Positions 26,495-35,693 of a stretch of 64,000 bases of DNA are shown piece after piece. The notes beneath the pieces are model-generated. The model was given only the letters and a program-made list of their open reading frames with translations. It was not told where the DNA came from and did no database searches. The DNA is from Rhizobium leguminosarum (GTDB lineage Bacteria; Pseudomonadota; Alphaproteobacteria; Rhizobiales; Rhizobiaceae). The stretch's first letter is position 1. Each line of letters starts with the position of its first letter. The position numbers were made by a program, and so were the translations under genes. The stretch is from the NCBI RefSeq assembly GCF_017876795.1, contig NZ_JAGIOR010000001.1:4552501-4616500 (forward strand), given 5' to 3'.

Positions 26495-26512
26495 TGTGAC
26501 AGAATGGTCACA
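26495..26512. promoter_or_regulatory. TGTGAC-N6-GTCACA palindrome upstream of cfa
   Basis: Perfect six-base inverted arms (tgtgac/gtcaca) separated by agaatg, 15 bases upstream of the cfa start codon and overlapping its leader. The half sites resemble CRP/FNR-type targets but the spacing differs (TGTGA-N8-TCACA instead of N6), so the regulator is unknown. Confidence 0.4.
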
Positions 26513-26613
26513 TCAACTTAGTCACTCTCTTTCGCCTTACAAGCGCCGGATTTAGCACTCCGCTCAGAACGTTGCCAAACTGTTGCATTTTTGCCGAAAC
26601 ACCGACTAAACCC

Positions 26614-28923
26614 TTATTTTCGCTTCATGGCTTCGGCAAGTGCGGCGCCGAAAGCACCCTGGTTCTCCGGTTTCGGAGCTGCAGGCCGGCGCTCGTTCTG
26701 CAGCTTGGAGTTTTGGTTTCCGCGAGAATCACCCCGCGGCGCAGATGCCGAAGGACCGTCGTCGCGTTTCATCGAGAGAGCGATGCGCTTGCGCTTGGCA
26801 TCGACCTCGACGACCCGCACCTTGACGACATCGCCCGCCTTCACGACCTCGTGGGGATCCTTGACGAAGCGATCGGCAAGCTGGGACACGTGCACCAGCC
26901 CATCCTGGTGCACGCCGATATCGACGAAGGCGCCGAAGGCGGCGACATTGGTCACCGTGCCTTCCAGCACCATGCCGGGCTTGAGGTCGGAAATTTCGTT
27001 GACGCCCTCGGCGAAGGTCGCGGTCTTGAAACTCGGACGCGGGTCGCGACCCGGCTTTTCCAGCTCCGAGATGATGTCCCTGACCGTCGGCAGACCGAAT
27101 TTCTCGTCGATGAACTGGCGCGGATCGACCGATTTCAGCATGGCGCTGTCACCCATCAACGCCCGCAGATCACGGCCGCAGGCGGCGACGATCTTCTTGG
27201 CGACGCCGTAGGCCTCCGGATGCACGGAGGAGGCGTCGAGCGGCTCCTTGCCGTTGGGGATGCGCAGGAAGCCGGCGCATTGCTCAAAGGTGCGGCCGCC
27301 GAGCCTGGCGACCTTCATGAGGTCCCGCCGGGTCTCGAAACGGCCCTCGCTGTCGCGGTGGCGGACGATGGCATCGGCGATCGACGGGCCGAGGCCGGAG
27401 ACACGGGAAAGCAGCGGCGCAGAGGCAGTGTTGAGATCGACACCGACGGCGTTGACCGCGTCTTCGACCACCGCATCCAGCGAGCGCGACAGCTTCTGCT
27501 GGTCGACGTCGTGCTGATACTGGCCGACGCCGATCGACTTCGGCTCGATCTTGACGAGTTCGGCCAACGGATCCTGCAGGCGCCGGGCGATGGAGACGGC
27601 GCCGCGCAGCGACACGTCGAGATCGGGAAACTCAGCCGCTGCGGTCGCCGAGGCGGAATAGACCGAGGCGCCCGCTTCCGAAACAATGACCTTGGTCGGC
27701 TTCGGGGCCGGCAACTCGGCCAGCATGTCGGCCACCAGCTTTTCGGTTTCGCGGCTGCCGGTGCCGTTGCCGATCGAGATCAGCTCGACATTGTGCTTGC
27801 GGATCAGCGATGCGAGCTCGACCTGGGCGCCGCGCACGTCGTTCCTCGGCTGGAAGGGATAGACGGTCGAGGTCGCGATCACCTTGCCGGTGCCGTCGAC
27901 GACGGCGACCTTGACGCCGGTGCGGATGCCGGGATCGAGACCCATCGTCGCGCGCGAGCCGGCGGGGGCTGCCAGCAGCAGATCCTTGAGATTGCGGGCG
28001 AAGACATGGATCGCCTCCTCTTCGGCCCTTTCGCGCAGTTCGCGCATCAGGTCGAGCGAGAGCGACATGGAAAGCTTGACGCGCCAGGCCCAGCTTGAGA
28101 CCTCCATCAGCCAGCGGTCGGCGGGGCGGCTCGCCCCGATCTCGTAGGCTGAAGCAATCATGCGTTCGACCGGCTTGTTCGGAGAGGCGGTCTCGGCGTC
28201 GGCCTCGATCGTCAGCGTCAGCACCTCTTCGTTCCAACCGCGCAGCATGGCGAGCGCGCGGTGACCGGGGGCGGTCGCCCAGCGTTCGGAATGGTCGAAA
28301 TAATCGGAGAACTTCTCGCCCGTCGCCTGCTTGCCATCGACGACCCTGGCCTTCAGCAGCGAAGCCTGGCGCATATGGGCGCGCAATCTGCCGAGCAGGT
28401 CGGCATTTTCGGCAATGCCTTCGGCGACGATGTCGCGGGCGCCTTCGAGCGCCGTCTTCACATCGGGCACGTCAGCAGTGATGAAGCCTTCGGCGAGCAC
28501 CGCCGGCTCCTGGCCGCGGTCGGAAAGAATCGTCTCGGCAAGCGGGCCGAGGCCGCGTTCGCGGGCGATTTCGGCACGGGTCCGGCGCTTCGGCTTGTAG
28601 GGCAGATAGAGGTCTTCGAGCTCGGCCTTGGTCTCGGCACCAGCCACCTTCACCTTCAGCTCATCCGTCATCTTGCCCTGGCCGGTGATCGATTCGACGA
28701 TCGCGTCGCGGCGGGCTTCGAGTTCGCGCAGATAGACCAGCCGTTCGGCGAGATTGCGCAGCTGCGTGTCATCCAGGCCGCCGGTCACTTCCTTGCGGTA
28801 GCGCGCGATGAAAGGCACGGTGGCGCCCTCGTCGAGCAGCTCGATGGCGGCTTTGGCCTGTTCGGGACGGGCGCTGATTTCGGCCGAGATGCGGGCTGCG
28901 AGAAAACGGAGGTCAGCGGCCAT
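26614..28923 (-). CDS. tex: Tex-like RNA-binding transcription accessory protein
   Basis: 769 residues, the normal length. N-terminal Tex helical domain ([23 protein letters not shown]), YqgF/RuvC-like domain ([21 protein letters not shown]), helix-hairpin-helix region ([19 protein letters not shown]) and a C-terminal S1 RNA-binding domain ([33 protein letters not shown]) are in order. Tex proteins bind RNA/DNA and influence transcription and toxin expression. The ATG at 28923 has AGGAA seven bases upstream, so a 50-residue upstream extension is not used. The C-terminal tail is Lys/Arg-rich. Confidence 0.94.
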   Translation of the reverse strand: MAADLRFLAARISAEISARPEQAKAAIELLDEGATVPFIARYRKEVTGGLDDTQLRNLAERLVYLRELEARRDAIVESITGQGKMTDELKVKVAGAETKAELEDLYLPYKPKRRTRAEIARERGLGPLAETILSDRGQEPAVLAEGFITADVPDVKTALEGARDIVAEGIAENADLLGRLRAHMRQASLLKARVVDGKQATGEKFSDYFDHSERWATAPGHRALAMLRGWNEEVLTLTIEADAETASPNKPVERMIASAYEIGASRPADRWLMEVSSWAWRVKLSMSLSLDLMRELRERAEEEAIHVFARNLKDLLLAAPAGSRATMGLDPGIRTGVKVAVVDGTGKVIATSTVYPFQPRNDVRGAQVELASLIRKHNVELISIGNGTGSRETEKLVADMLAELPAPKPTKVIVSEAGASVYSASATAAAEFPDLDVSLRGAVSIARRLQDPLAELVKIEPKSIGVGQYQHDVDQQKLSRSLDAVVEDAVNAVGVDLNTASAPLLSRVSGLGPSIADAIVRHRDSEGRFETRRDLMKVARLGGRTFEQCAGFLRIPNGKEPLDASSVHPEAYGVAKKIVAACGRDLRALMGDSAMLKSVDPRQFIDEKFGLPTVRDIISELEKPGRDPRPSFKTATFAEGVNEISDLKPGMVLEGTVTNVAAFGAFVDIGVHQDGLVHVSQLADRFVKDPHEVVKAGDVVKVRVVEVDAKRKRIALSMKRDDGPSASAPRGDSRGNQNSKLQNERRPAAPKPENQGAFGAALAEAMKRK

Positions 28924-29151
28924 GAGGTTTCCTGGGATTTCCTGTTTCGACGAAAGTTGCGGGACCATAGCGGCGAAAAGCGGCAAGGCAATGTTGCAGT
29001 TGACAGACAGGTGCCGATCCACAGGAAAGCATGCCGGAAAGGCGGCGATTTTGCGGTTGTGTAGATACGCCATTTTTTGCTAGCAGAAGCAACGTTTTGA
29101 CCCGGCGCCCCTGCCACCTCTCCCCTGTCGCGGGGGCCAAGGAAATTCGAC

Positions 29152-31266
29152 ATGCCAAACCTTCTTCTCGAACTCCGCTCCGAAGAGATTCCGGCCCGCA
29201 TGCAGCGTAAGGCTGCCGGCGACCTCAAGAAGCTCGTCACCGATGCGCTTGTCGAAGCCGGTCTGTCCTATGAGGGCGCGCGCGAATACTGGACGCCGCG
29301 GCGGCTCGCGCTCGACATTCACGGCCTGACGGCGCGCTCGGCCGATGTGCGCGAGGAGCGCAAGGGGCCGCGCACCGACGCCAACGAGAAGGCGATCGAA
29401 GGCTTTTTGCGCGGCGCCGGCCTTTCGTCGGTCTCCGAGGCGCAGGTGGTGAGCGATCCGAAGAAGGGCGATTTCTACGTCGCGGTCATCTCCAGGCCGG
29501 GCCGCGCGGCCGAAGAGATCGTCGCCGAGGTGATGCCCGGCATCATCCGCGATTTTCCCTGGCCGAAGTCAATGCGCTGGGGCAAGGCTTCCACGAGACC
29601 CGGCGCGCTGCGCTGGGTGCGGCCGCTGCAGTCGATCGTCTGCACCTTCGGCCCGGAGCATGAAGAGACCACCGTCATCCCCTTCGAGATCGACGGTATC
29701 ACCGCTTCCAACATCACCTTTGGCCATCGTTTCCACGCGCCCGAGCCGATCACCGTCCGGCGCTTCGACGACTATGCTGCGAACCTGGAGAAGGCGAAGG
29801 TCATGCTCGACGCCGAGCGGCGCAAGGACATCATTCTGCACGACGCGCGCGACATCGCCTTCGCCAATGGGCTGGAGCTGGTGGAAGACGAAGGCCTGCT
29901 GGAGGAAGTGTCCGGCCTCGTCGAATGGCCGCAGGTGCTTATGGGCAGCTTCGAGGAGGATTATCTCTCCATCCCTTCCGAGATCATCCGGCTGACGATC
30001 AAGACCAACCAGAAGTGCTTCGTGATGCGCAAACAGGGTGAGGAAACACTGTCGAACAAGTTCATCCTGGTTGCCAATATCCAGGCGAGCGACGGCGGCA
30101 AGGAAATCGTCCACGGCAACGGCAAGGTGGTGCGGGCCCGGCTTTCGGATGCGCTGCATTTCTGGAAGCGTGACCAGGGCGACCTGCCGGATCTGGAGAC
30201 GCTTGACGCTTCGGCGGCAAAGTTCGGCCTCGACCTGAAGAAGCCGCTCGACCAGCGCATGGCCAAGCTCGATGCGCTCGACGTGACCTTCCATGCCAAG
30301 CTCGGCACGCAAGGCGCGCGCGTCGCCCGCATCCGGGCGCTGGCCAAGGAATTGGCCAAGATCATCGGCGCGGATGCGGCGCTCACCGATCGCGCCGCCG
30401 TGCTCGCCAAGGCCGATCTTCGCACCGAAGCGGTCGGCGAATTCCCGGAACTGCAGGGCTTGATGGGCCGCAAATATGCGGTGCTGCAGGGTGAGGATGC
30501 CTCCGTTGCCGCAGCGATCGAGGACCACTACAAGCCGCAGGGTCCATCGGACCGCGTGCCGGAGGACAAGGTGGCGATCACCATCGCGCTTGCCGACAAG
30601 CTCGACACGCTGACCGGCTTCTGGGCGATCGATGAAAAGCCGACCGGCTCGAAGGATCCGTTCGCGCTGCGGCGTGCGGCACTTGGTGTCGTCCGGATCC
30701 TGCTCGAGCGCCGAATCCGCCTGCCGCTGCTGGCGACGACCAAGGACGTCGATCTGCTCTCCTTCTTCCATGACCGCCTCAAGGTCTATCTGCGCGACCA
30801 GGGCGCCCGCCACGACCTCATCGACGCCGTGCTGACAGCCGATGCCGACGATCTGTTGATGGTGGCACGCCGCGTCGAAGCGCTGACCGCGTTCATCACC
30901 TCCGAGGATGGCAAGAACCTGCTTGCCGGCACTAAGCGGGCGACGCAGCTGCTCGCCGCCGAGGAAAAGAAGGGCACCGTGATCGCCGATGGCGTTTCGC
31001 CGGCACTGCTGAAGCTCGACGCAGAAAAGGAGCTGTTTACGGCGATTTCAGGCGCATCGAAAGAAGCGGCTGATGCCGTCGCCGGGGAAGACTTCCGCTC
31101 GGCGATGGAGGCGCTTTCCAAGCTGCGCGGCCCGGTCGACCGCTTCTTCGAAGAGGTGCTCGTCAACGACGAGGACGCCGCCATCCGCGCCAACCGCCTC
31201 GCCTTGCTCCGGATGATCCGTGCGGCGACGGGAACGGTCGCGGATTTTTCGAAGATCTCGGGGTGA
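29152..31266 (+). CDS. glyS: Glycyl-tRNA synthetase beta subunit
   Basis: 704 residues. It starts with the diagnostic [18 protein letters not shown], continues with FPKSMRW-type ([21 protein letters not shown]) and the TNQKCFVMR region, and ends in the DALR-type anticodon-binding domain (about 590-700, [26 protein letters not shown]). The beta subunit recognises tRNA in the alpha2beta2 enzyme. AAGGA eight bases upstream supports the start. The alpha-subunit gene glyQ is not adjacent but lies on the other strand at 39.7-40.65 kb; in related genomes the two are usually close. Confidence 0.96.
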   Translation: MPNLLLELRSEEIPARMQRKAAGDLKKLVTDALVEAGLSYEGAREYWTPRRLALDIHGLTARSADVREERKGPRTDANEKAIEGFLRGAGLSSVSEAQVVSDPKKGDFYVAVISRPGRAAEEIVAEVMPGIIRDFPWPKSMRWGKASTRPGALRWVRPLQSIVCTFGPEHEETTVIPFEIDGITASNITFGHRFHAPEPITVRRFDDYAANLEKAKVMLDAERRKDIILHDARDIAFANGLELVEDEGLLEEVSGLVEWPQVLMGSFEEDYLSIPSEIIRLTIKTNQKCFVMRKQGEETLSNKFILVANIQASDGGKEIVHGNGKVVRARLSDALHFWKRDQGDLPDLETLDASAAKFGLDLKKPLDQRMAKLDALDVTFHAKLGTQGARVARIRALAKELAKIIGADAALTDRAAVLAKADLRTEAVGEFPELQGLMGRKYAVLQGEDASVAAAIEDHYKPQGPSDRVPEDKVAITIALADKLDTLTGFWAIDEKPTGSKDPFALRRAALGVVRILLERRIRLPLLATTKDVDLLSFFHDRLKVYLRDQGARHDLIDAVLTADADDLLMVARRVEALTAFITSEDGKNLLAGTKRATQLLAAEEKKGTVIADGVSPALLKLDAEKELFTAISGASKEAADAVAGEDFRSAMEALSKLRGPVDRFFEEVLVNDEDAAIRANRLALLRMIRAATGTVADFSKISG

Positions 31267-31303
31267 GAGCAGGGGTTCGGCTGTCCGGTTAGAGCCGAAA
31301 TAT

Positions 31304-31440
31304 GCCCCTCACCCTAACCCTCTCCCCGTAAACGGGGCGAGGGGACTTGCCCCGCGAGAGGTAGATGGGGACGGAGAGGTCGCGGCGTGTCCCCTTCGCC
31401 CCGCCTGCGGGGAGAAGGTGCCGGCAGGCGGATGAGGGGC
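31304..31440. repeat. RIME-like mosaic element, inverted copy
   Basis: It begins gcccctcaccctaaccctct, contains ccccgtaaacgggg and the stem cttcgccccgcctgcgggg-like hairpin, and ends ccggcaggcggatgaggggc, the reverse complement of the start of the copy at 11793. It fills most of the gap between the converging glyS and chemoreceptor genes; the rest of 31441-31554 holds only a weak cggccg inverted repeat. Confidence 0.75.
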
Positions 31441-31554
31441 TGCTCTCGCCGAGCAATTTCAATCATGCTGATAGGCGTCCAAAACGGCACGGCCGCCGGG
31501 GAACCGACGGCCGCTAAGAATTTGGTGATAAAACGCCTGTCGTCCCCGCGCCGT

Positions 31555-33372
31555 TTAAGCGGCGCGGCGACCCTGATGCACAACCGGCGCAGCACCACTG
31601 ACGCGGAAGCCGCGGATCAGGTCGATCAGCTCGTCGGTGTCGGTGGCCAGCGTTTCCGCCGATGCCGTGGTCTCCTCGGCCATGGCAGCGTTCTGCTGGG
31701 TGGCCGCGTCGAGCTGGTTCATCGACGACGAGATCGAGCGCAGCGTGGTGTCCTGTTCGGAGGCGCTGTGGGCGATCTTGGCGACGATCTCGTTGGCAGC
31801 CTTGATCTGGTCGGAGATGCGCTTCAGCGCCTCGCCTGCCTCGCCGACCAGCCGGACGCCATGGTCGACCTGGCTGGAGGAGCGGGCGATCTGGTCCTTG
31901 ATCTCCTTAGCCGCAGCGGCGGAACGCTGGGCAAGTTCGCGGACTTCCTGGGCGACGACCGCAAAACCCTTGCCGGATTCGCCGGCACGCGCCGCTTCGA
32001 CGCCGGCATTCAGCGCCAGCAGGTTGGTCTGGAAGGCGATTTCGTCGATGACGCCGATGATCTTGGTGATCTCCGAGGACGATTTCTCGATGCCGCTCAT
32101 CGCCTCGATCGCCTGGGTGACGATCGCATCGCTATGTGTCGCCTCGGTGCTGACCGAATGGACACGCTTGCTCGCCTCATGGGCGCCATCGGCCGTCTGG
32201 CGGACGGCGACGGTGAGTTCGTCAAGGGCTGCCGAAGTTTCCTCGAGGCTGGCAGCCTGGCGCTCGGTGCGCTGCGACAGTTCGTTGGAGGCGCGGCGGA
32301 TCTCTTCCTTGCTGGTGCCGATATCGGTACCCTTGGCGCTGACCTTGGCCATGGCGGCTTCGAGATGCGACAGCGCATCGTTGAAGTTGTCGCGAAGGGC
32401 AGCATATTTCTGGCCGAGATCGGCGCAGCGGACGGTGAGATCGCCACGGGCAATCATCTCCAGCGCCTGGCCGATCGTCGTCACCACGCGGGCCTGGAGC
32501 GTCGCTTCGTCCTGCTGCTGGCGCAGGTTGTTCTCGCGCTCGTTTTCCAGCGCCAGCTGCTGAGCCGCCTCGCGATCCGCCATCGCATGGCGTTCCCGGA
32601 TCTTTTCCTGCAGCGACTGCGTCGCCTTGGCCATCATCCCGACTTCGTTGTTCATGCCGGTATGCGGAATGGCGATGGAAACGTCCTCTTCGGCCACCGC
32701 CTTCAGGGCGGCATGGACGTTGTTGAGAGGGCCAGAAATGCCGCGGATGACGAGATAAGCGGCCGCAATAGCAAGGAAGAACAGTATGATGCTGCCGGAC
32801 AGGGCGGTCAGGATCGTGCTGTTGATCTGGGCATCGAGATCCTCCATGTAGACGCCGGTGACGACGACGACCTTCCAAGGGTCGAAGGCCAGTGCGTAGG
32901 CCGTCTTACGAAAATCGCCCGCCGGCTGACCCGGTTTAGCCGTGGAATAATATTCGACGAGACCGCCGCCCTGCTGCCCGAGCCTGACCAGCTCTTCGCG
33001 ATAGAGCTTGCCCTTGCTATCCGGCTGCCCCTTGTTGACCTGCCCGATTTTCGAGGCATCGAAGTGGAACATCATCTGGATGTCGTAGCTATAGCCGAAG
33101 AAATAGCCATCGGGATCGTATTTCATCGCATTGACGGTGGCGTAGGCCTGCTTCTGCGCGTCCTCGAGCGTCATTTCGCCCGCGGTGACCTTGGCCTGAT
33201 AAAGCTTGAGAACAGAGACCGCCGACTGAACTTCGGAACGGAGCATGTCATAGCGCTCCTTGTAGATCGCATCGACGGAGGAGCGGATCTGCAGGGACGT
33301 GGCGATCGCAAAGGCGATCATCAGGCCGATGACCAGCAATATGAGCTGCTTTGATATTTTGAGATTTTTCAT
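31555..33372 (-). CDS. Methyl-accepting chemotaxis protein with Cache sensor
   Basis: 605 residues. Transmembrane helices are near residues 8-28 and 187-209, enclosing a single-Cache (sCache_2) sensor with the signature NAMKYDPDGYFFGYSYD and FDPWKVVVVTGVYMEDLD. HAMP (about 207-265) and the cytoplasmic domain follow, with the signalling tip [20 protein letters not shown]. In sCache receptors the ligand is often a small carboxylate, but the ligand is not known here. Unlike the receptor at 0.2-2.2 kb it ends APVVHQGRRAA without a CheR-docking tail. GAGG just upstream supports the ATG at 33372. Confidence 0.94.
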   Translation of the reverse strand: MKNLKISKQLILLVIGLMIAFAIATSLQIRSSVDAIYKERYDMLRSEVQSAVSVLKLYQAKVTAGEMTLEDAQKQAYATVNAMKYDPDGYFFGYSYDIQMMFHFDASKIGQVNKGQPDSKGKLYREELVRLGQQGGGLVEYYSTAKPGQPAGDFRKTAYALAFDPWKVVVVTGVYMEDLDAQINSTILTALSGSIILFFLAIAAAYLVIRGISGPLNNVHAALKAVAEEDVSIAIPHTGMNNEVGMMAKATQSLQEKIRERHAMADREAAQQLALENERENNLRQQQDEATLQARVVTTIGQALEMIARGDLTVRCADLGQKYAALRDNFNDALSHLEAAMAKVSAKGTDIGTSKEEIRRASNELSQRTERQAASLEETSAALDELTVAVRQTADGAHEASKRVHSVSTEATHSDAIVTQAIEAMSGIEKSSSEITKIIGVIDEIAFQTNLLALNAGVEAARAGESGKGFAVVAQEVRELAQRSAAAAKEIKDQIARSSSQVDHGVRLVGEAGEALKRISDQIKAANEIVAKIAHSASEQDTTLRSISSSMNQLDAATQQNAAMAEETTASAETLATDTDELIDLIRGFRVSGAAPVVHQGRRAA

Positions 33373-33576
33373 GAATCCTCGCAACGGGAATGGTGGGGCA
33401 TTCCGGTGCGGTCTTCTACCGCTTGTGCGAGCGCGCCCAACAAGACGACGCGTCTACCGCTGCTAAAAACAACATGCTGCGACCGGTGCGTAACCTTTGA
33501 GGCTCATCCGATAAGAAAGCTTTAATTTTACTGTTTACGACGCGAATTCCCTAAAAATCTGGGGGTCGCTGACAAA

Positions 33577-33750
33577 GCAGAACCGCCGGACTTTCATCCG
33601 GCGGTCTGCCACGGCCGAAATCCGCGCCCATTTTCCGCATCATGTTCCAAAACAGGAATGCACCCTCGCTTCTCTTCGAGGGTGCATCCGGTCCACCGGT
33701 GGTGGAACCCAAGCGATCGAAACCTTGATCAGGCAGGGGCAGGGAACTTT
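33577..33750 (-). ncRNA. Candidate structured RNA in the 33373-33789 intergenic region
   Basis: The 417-base gap holds no gene but strong inverted repeats: an 11-bp stem atgcaccctcg / cgagggtgcat (33658-33668, 33677-33687, 8-base loop), closed by gttcca (33644-33649) with tggaac (33703-33708), and a 13-bp stem gcag-accgccgga / tccggcggt-ctgc (33577-33609) with one bulged base. Read on the minus strand, this last hairpin comes last and is followed by ttt gtc, which suggests a 3' end with a weak terminator. It would lie 3' of the small secreted-protein gene on the same strand, so it could be its 3' UTR. No known RNA family is recognised, and no strong promoter was found. Confidence 0.4.
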
Positions 33751-33789
33751 TGTCTTTGCGCAATTGCGGACGTTAGAACCGAAATTGCT

Positions 33790-34251
33790 TTAAAAACGCA
33801 TCTTGAATTCGGAAACGTTAAGCGTCGCCGGTTGTTCCGCCATGCCGGCGGCAACGGGCTTGGTGTCGCTGCCAATGACGGCTGCGGTCGTCGCGCTCAT
33901 ATCGATGCCATCGGCAGGCGGGGTCGGCGGCATGGCCGCAATCAACGCTTCCGGGGTTGCCTTGCTGACGAAGACGACGGGCGAGCCGCCCATCCAGCCT
34001 TCAGTGCGATAGATCTTCTTTTCGCCGCCGACATCGCGGACTTCACTGGCCTGGAGGACGCCGGGCTTGAGTTCCGGCACCTTATAGTCCTTCTTGACGA
34101 GTTCGGCCTGCAGTGGCGGGCAATTGACACAGGTTTCGGTGACGATGCTGCCGTCAGCGTGCGGCGCGGTCTTGCCGATCACCTCGATCGAGGACGCCAT
34201 CGCCGAACCTGCCATCAGCAGGATTGCCGCACCGAGGAAAATCTGACGCAT
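33790..34251 (-). CDS. Small exported hypothetical protein with CVNCPPL motif
   Basis: 153 residues. Signal peptide MRQIFLGAAILLMAGSAMA, then a mature part with two close cysteines (VTETCVNCPPLQAELVKKDYKVPELKPG), a WMGGSPVVFVSKATPE stretch and a Pro/Ala-rich tail. It is predicted periplasmic; the family is not recognised. GGAGG seven bases upstream supports the ATG at 34251. It is separated by 93 bases from purD upstream and followed by the structured intergenic region. Confidence 0.75.
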   Translation of the reverse strand: MRQIFLGAAILLMAGSAMASSIEVIGKTAPHADGSIVTETCVNCPPLQAELVKKDYKVPELKPGVLQASEVRDVGGEKKIYRTEGWMGGSPVVFVSKATPEALIAAMPPTPPADGIDMSATTAAVIGSDTKPVAAGMAEQPATLNVSEFKMRF

Positions 34252-34344
34252 CAACGCACCTCCGTCTCACTATGGGAGCGGTATAGCGCAGCTTTGTTTC
34301 CATCCCGTCAGGGGAAAGGGTAAAAATTTAAAGAACGCCGCGGT

Positions 34345-35628
34345 TTATACTTTGTCCGAGCCCGTTTCGCGCTCGATCGCCCGCCAGCCAATGTCGCGCC
34401 GGAAAAAGCCGTTTTCCCACCTCACCCGGTCGAGCAGCGCGTAGGCGCGGTCCTTGGCCTCAGCGACCGTACCGCCCGACGCGGTGACGTTCAGCACGCG
34501 GCCGCCGGTCGCAACCAGCGCGCCGTCCTGCAGACCCGTGCCGGCATGAAACACCTTCGCGCCCTCGCCTGCATCGGGCACCGAGAGGATCGGCGTGTTC
34601 TTCGCGTAGGCGCCGGGATAACCCTTCGAGGCCATGACCACTGTCAATGCCGGATCGTCTTTCCATTCCGCACTCACCTGATCGAGCGTGCCGTTGGCGG
34701 TGGCGAGCAGCAGCGGCAGCAGATCGCTCGTCAACCGCATCATCATCACCTGGCATTCGGGATCGCCGAAGCGGACATTGTATTCGATGAGCTCCGGCCC
34801 CTTCCTGGTGATCATCAGCCCGGCAAAAAACACACCGGAGAAGGGATGACCGCTCTCGGCCATGCCGCGGATCGTCGGCTCGATGATCTCCTTCATGGTC
34901 CGCTCGACCATTTCGGCGGTCATGACCGGCGCCGGCGAATAGGCGCCCATGCCGCCGGTGTTGACGCCGGTGTCGCCCTCACCCACCCGCTTGTGATCCT
35001 GGGCGGTTGCAAGCGGCAGCGCGTTTTTTCCGTCGCAGAGGCAGAAGAAGCTTGCCTCCTCGCCGTCGAGATAGGCTTCGACGACGACTTCGGCGCCGGC
35101 GGCGCCAAAGGCACCCTCGAAGCAGTCATCGACGGCGGCCAAGGCTTCATCCAGCGTCATTGCCACCGTCACGCCCTTGCCGGCGGCAAGGCCGTCGGCC
35201 TTGACTACGATCGGCACGCCTTGGGCCCGGATATAGGCTTTGGCCTTCGGCGCATTGTTGAAGCGCTGGTAGGCGCCTGTCGGAATGCCGTAGCGGGCGC
35301 AGATATCCTTGGTGAAGCCCTTCGAGCCCTCGAGCTGGGCGGCAGCGGCCGAGGGTCCGAAGACCGTCAGGCCATCGGCACGCAGCCGGTCGGCGAGGCC
35401 GGCGACGAGCGGCGCCTCGGGGCCGACGACGACGAAATCGATCGCCTTGTCCTTGCAGAAAGCGGCGACGGCTTCATGATCCTCGATATTGATGGGCACG
35501 AAAACGGCGTGTTCGCCAATGCCGGGATTGCCGGGCGCGGCGTAGAATTCGGTCATCAACGGCGATTGCGCCAGCTTCCAGGCGAGCGCATGCTCGCGTC
35601 CGCCCGATCCGATCAACAGAACCTTCAT
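34345..35628 (-). CDS. purD: Phosphoribosylamine-glycine ligase (GARS)
   Basis: 427 residues, full length. [22 protein letters not shown] at the start is the N-domain signature; the ATP-grasp domain contains [32 protein letters not shown] and [12 protein letters not shown]. It joins glycine to phosphoribosylamine in the second step of de novo purine synthesis. AAGGG precedes the ATG. No other purine genes are next to it. Confidence 0.97.
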   Translation of the reverse strand: MKVLLIGSGGREHALAWKLAQSPLMTEFYAAPGNPGIGEHAVFVPINIEDHEAVAAFCKDKAIDFVVVGPEAPLVAGLADRLRADGLTVFGPSAAAAQLEGSKGFTKDICARYGIPTGAYQRFNNAPKAKAYIRAQGVPIVVKADGLAAGKGVTVAMTLDEALAAVDDCFEGAFGAAGAEVVVEAYLDGEEASFFCLCDGKNALPLATAQDHKRVGEGDTGVNTGGMGAYSPAPVMTAEMVERTMKEIIEPTIRGMAESGHPFSGVFFAGLMITRKGPELIEYNVRFGDPECQVMMMRLTSDLLPLLLATANGTLDQVSAEWKDDPALTVVMASKGYPGAYAKNTPILSVPDAGEGAKVFHAGTGLQDGALVATGGRVLNVTASGGTVAEAKDRAYALLDRVRWENGFFRRDIGWRAIERETGSDKV

Positions 35629-35693
35629 GCGCCACCCTTTCCTTTTGCCTCTGGCGGTTAAGGGCGAAGGGCCGAAAGGTCAAGCGGGAAAGC

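Noticed and set aside
26495..26512. CRP binding site upstream of cfa
   Set aside because: Half sites fit but the spacer is two bases too long (N8), so I list it only as an unassigned palindrome.
31387..33354. 655-codon plus-strand frame over the Cache chemoreceptor
   Set aside because: Antisense shadow of the chemoreceptor gene; it starts inside a repeat element.
33577..33750. 6S RNA, SRP RNA, tmRNA or RNase P in the structured gap
   Set aside because: Hallmark sequences of these RNAs (for example the SRP ggaaggaagcag loop) are missing, and the gene neighbourhood does not fit.
33551..33763. 70-codon minus-strand frame in the 33.4-33.8 kb gap
   Set aside because: Its sequence follows the hairpin arms; no ribosome binding site and no similarity. 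Interpreted as RNA structure instead.
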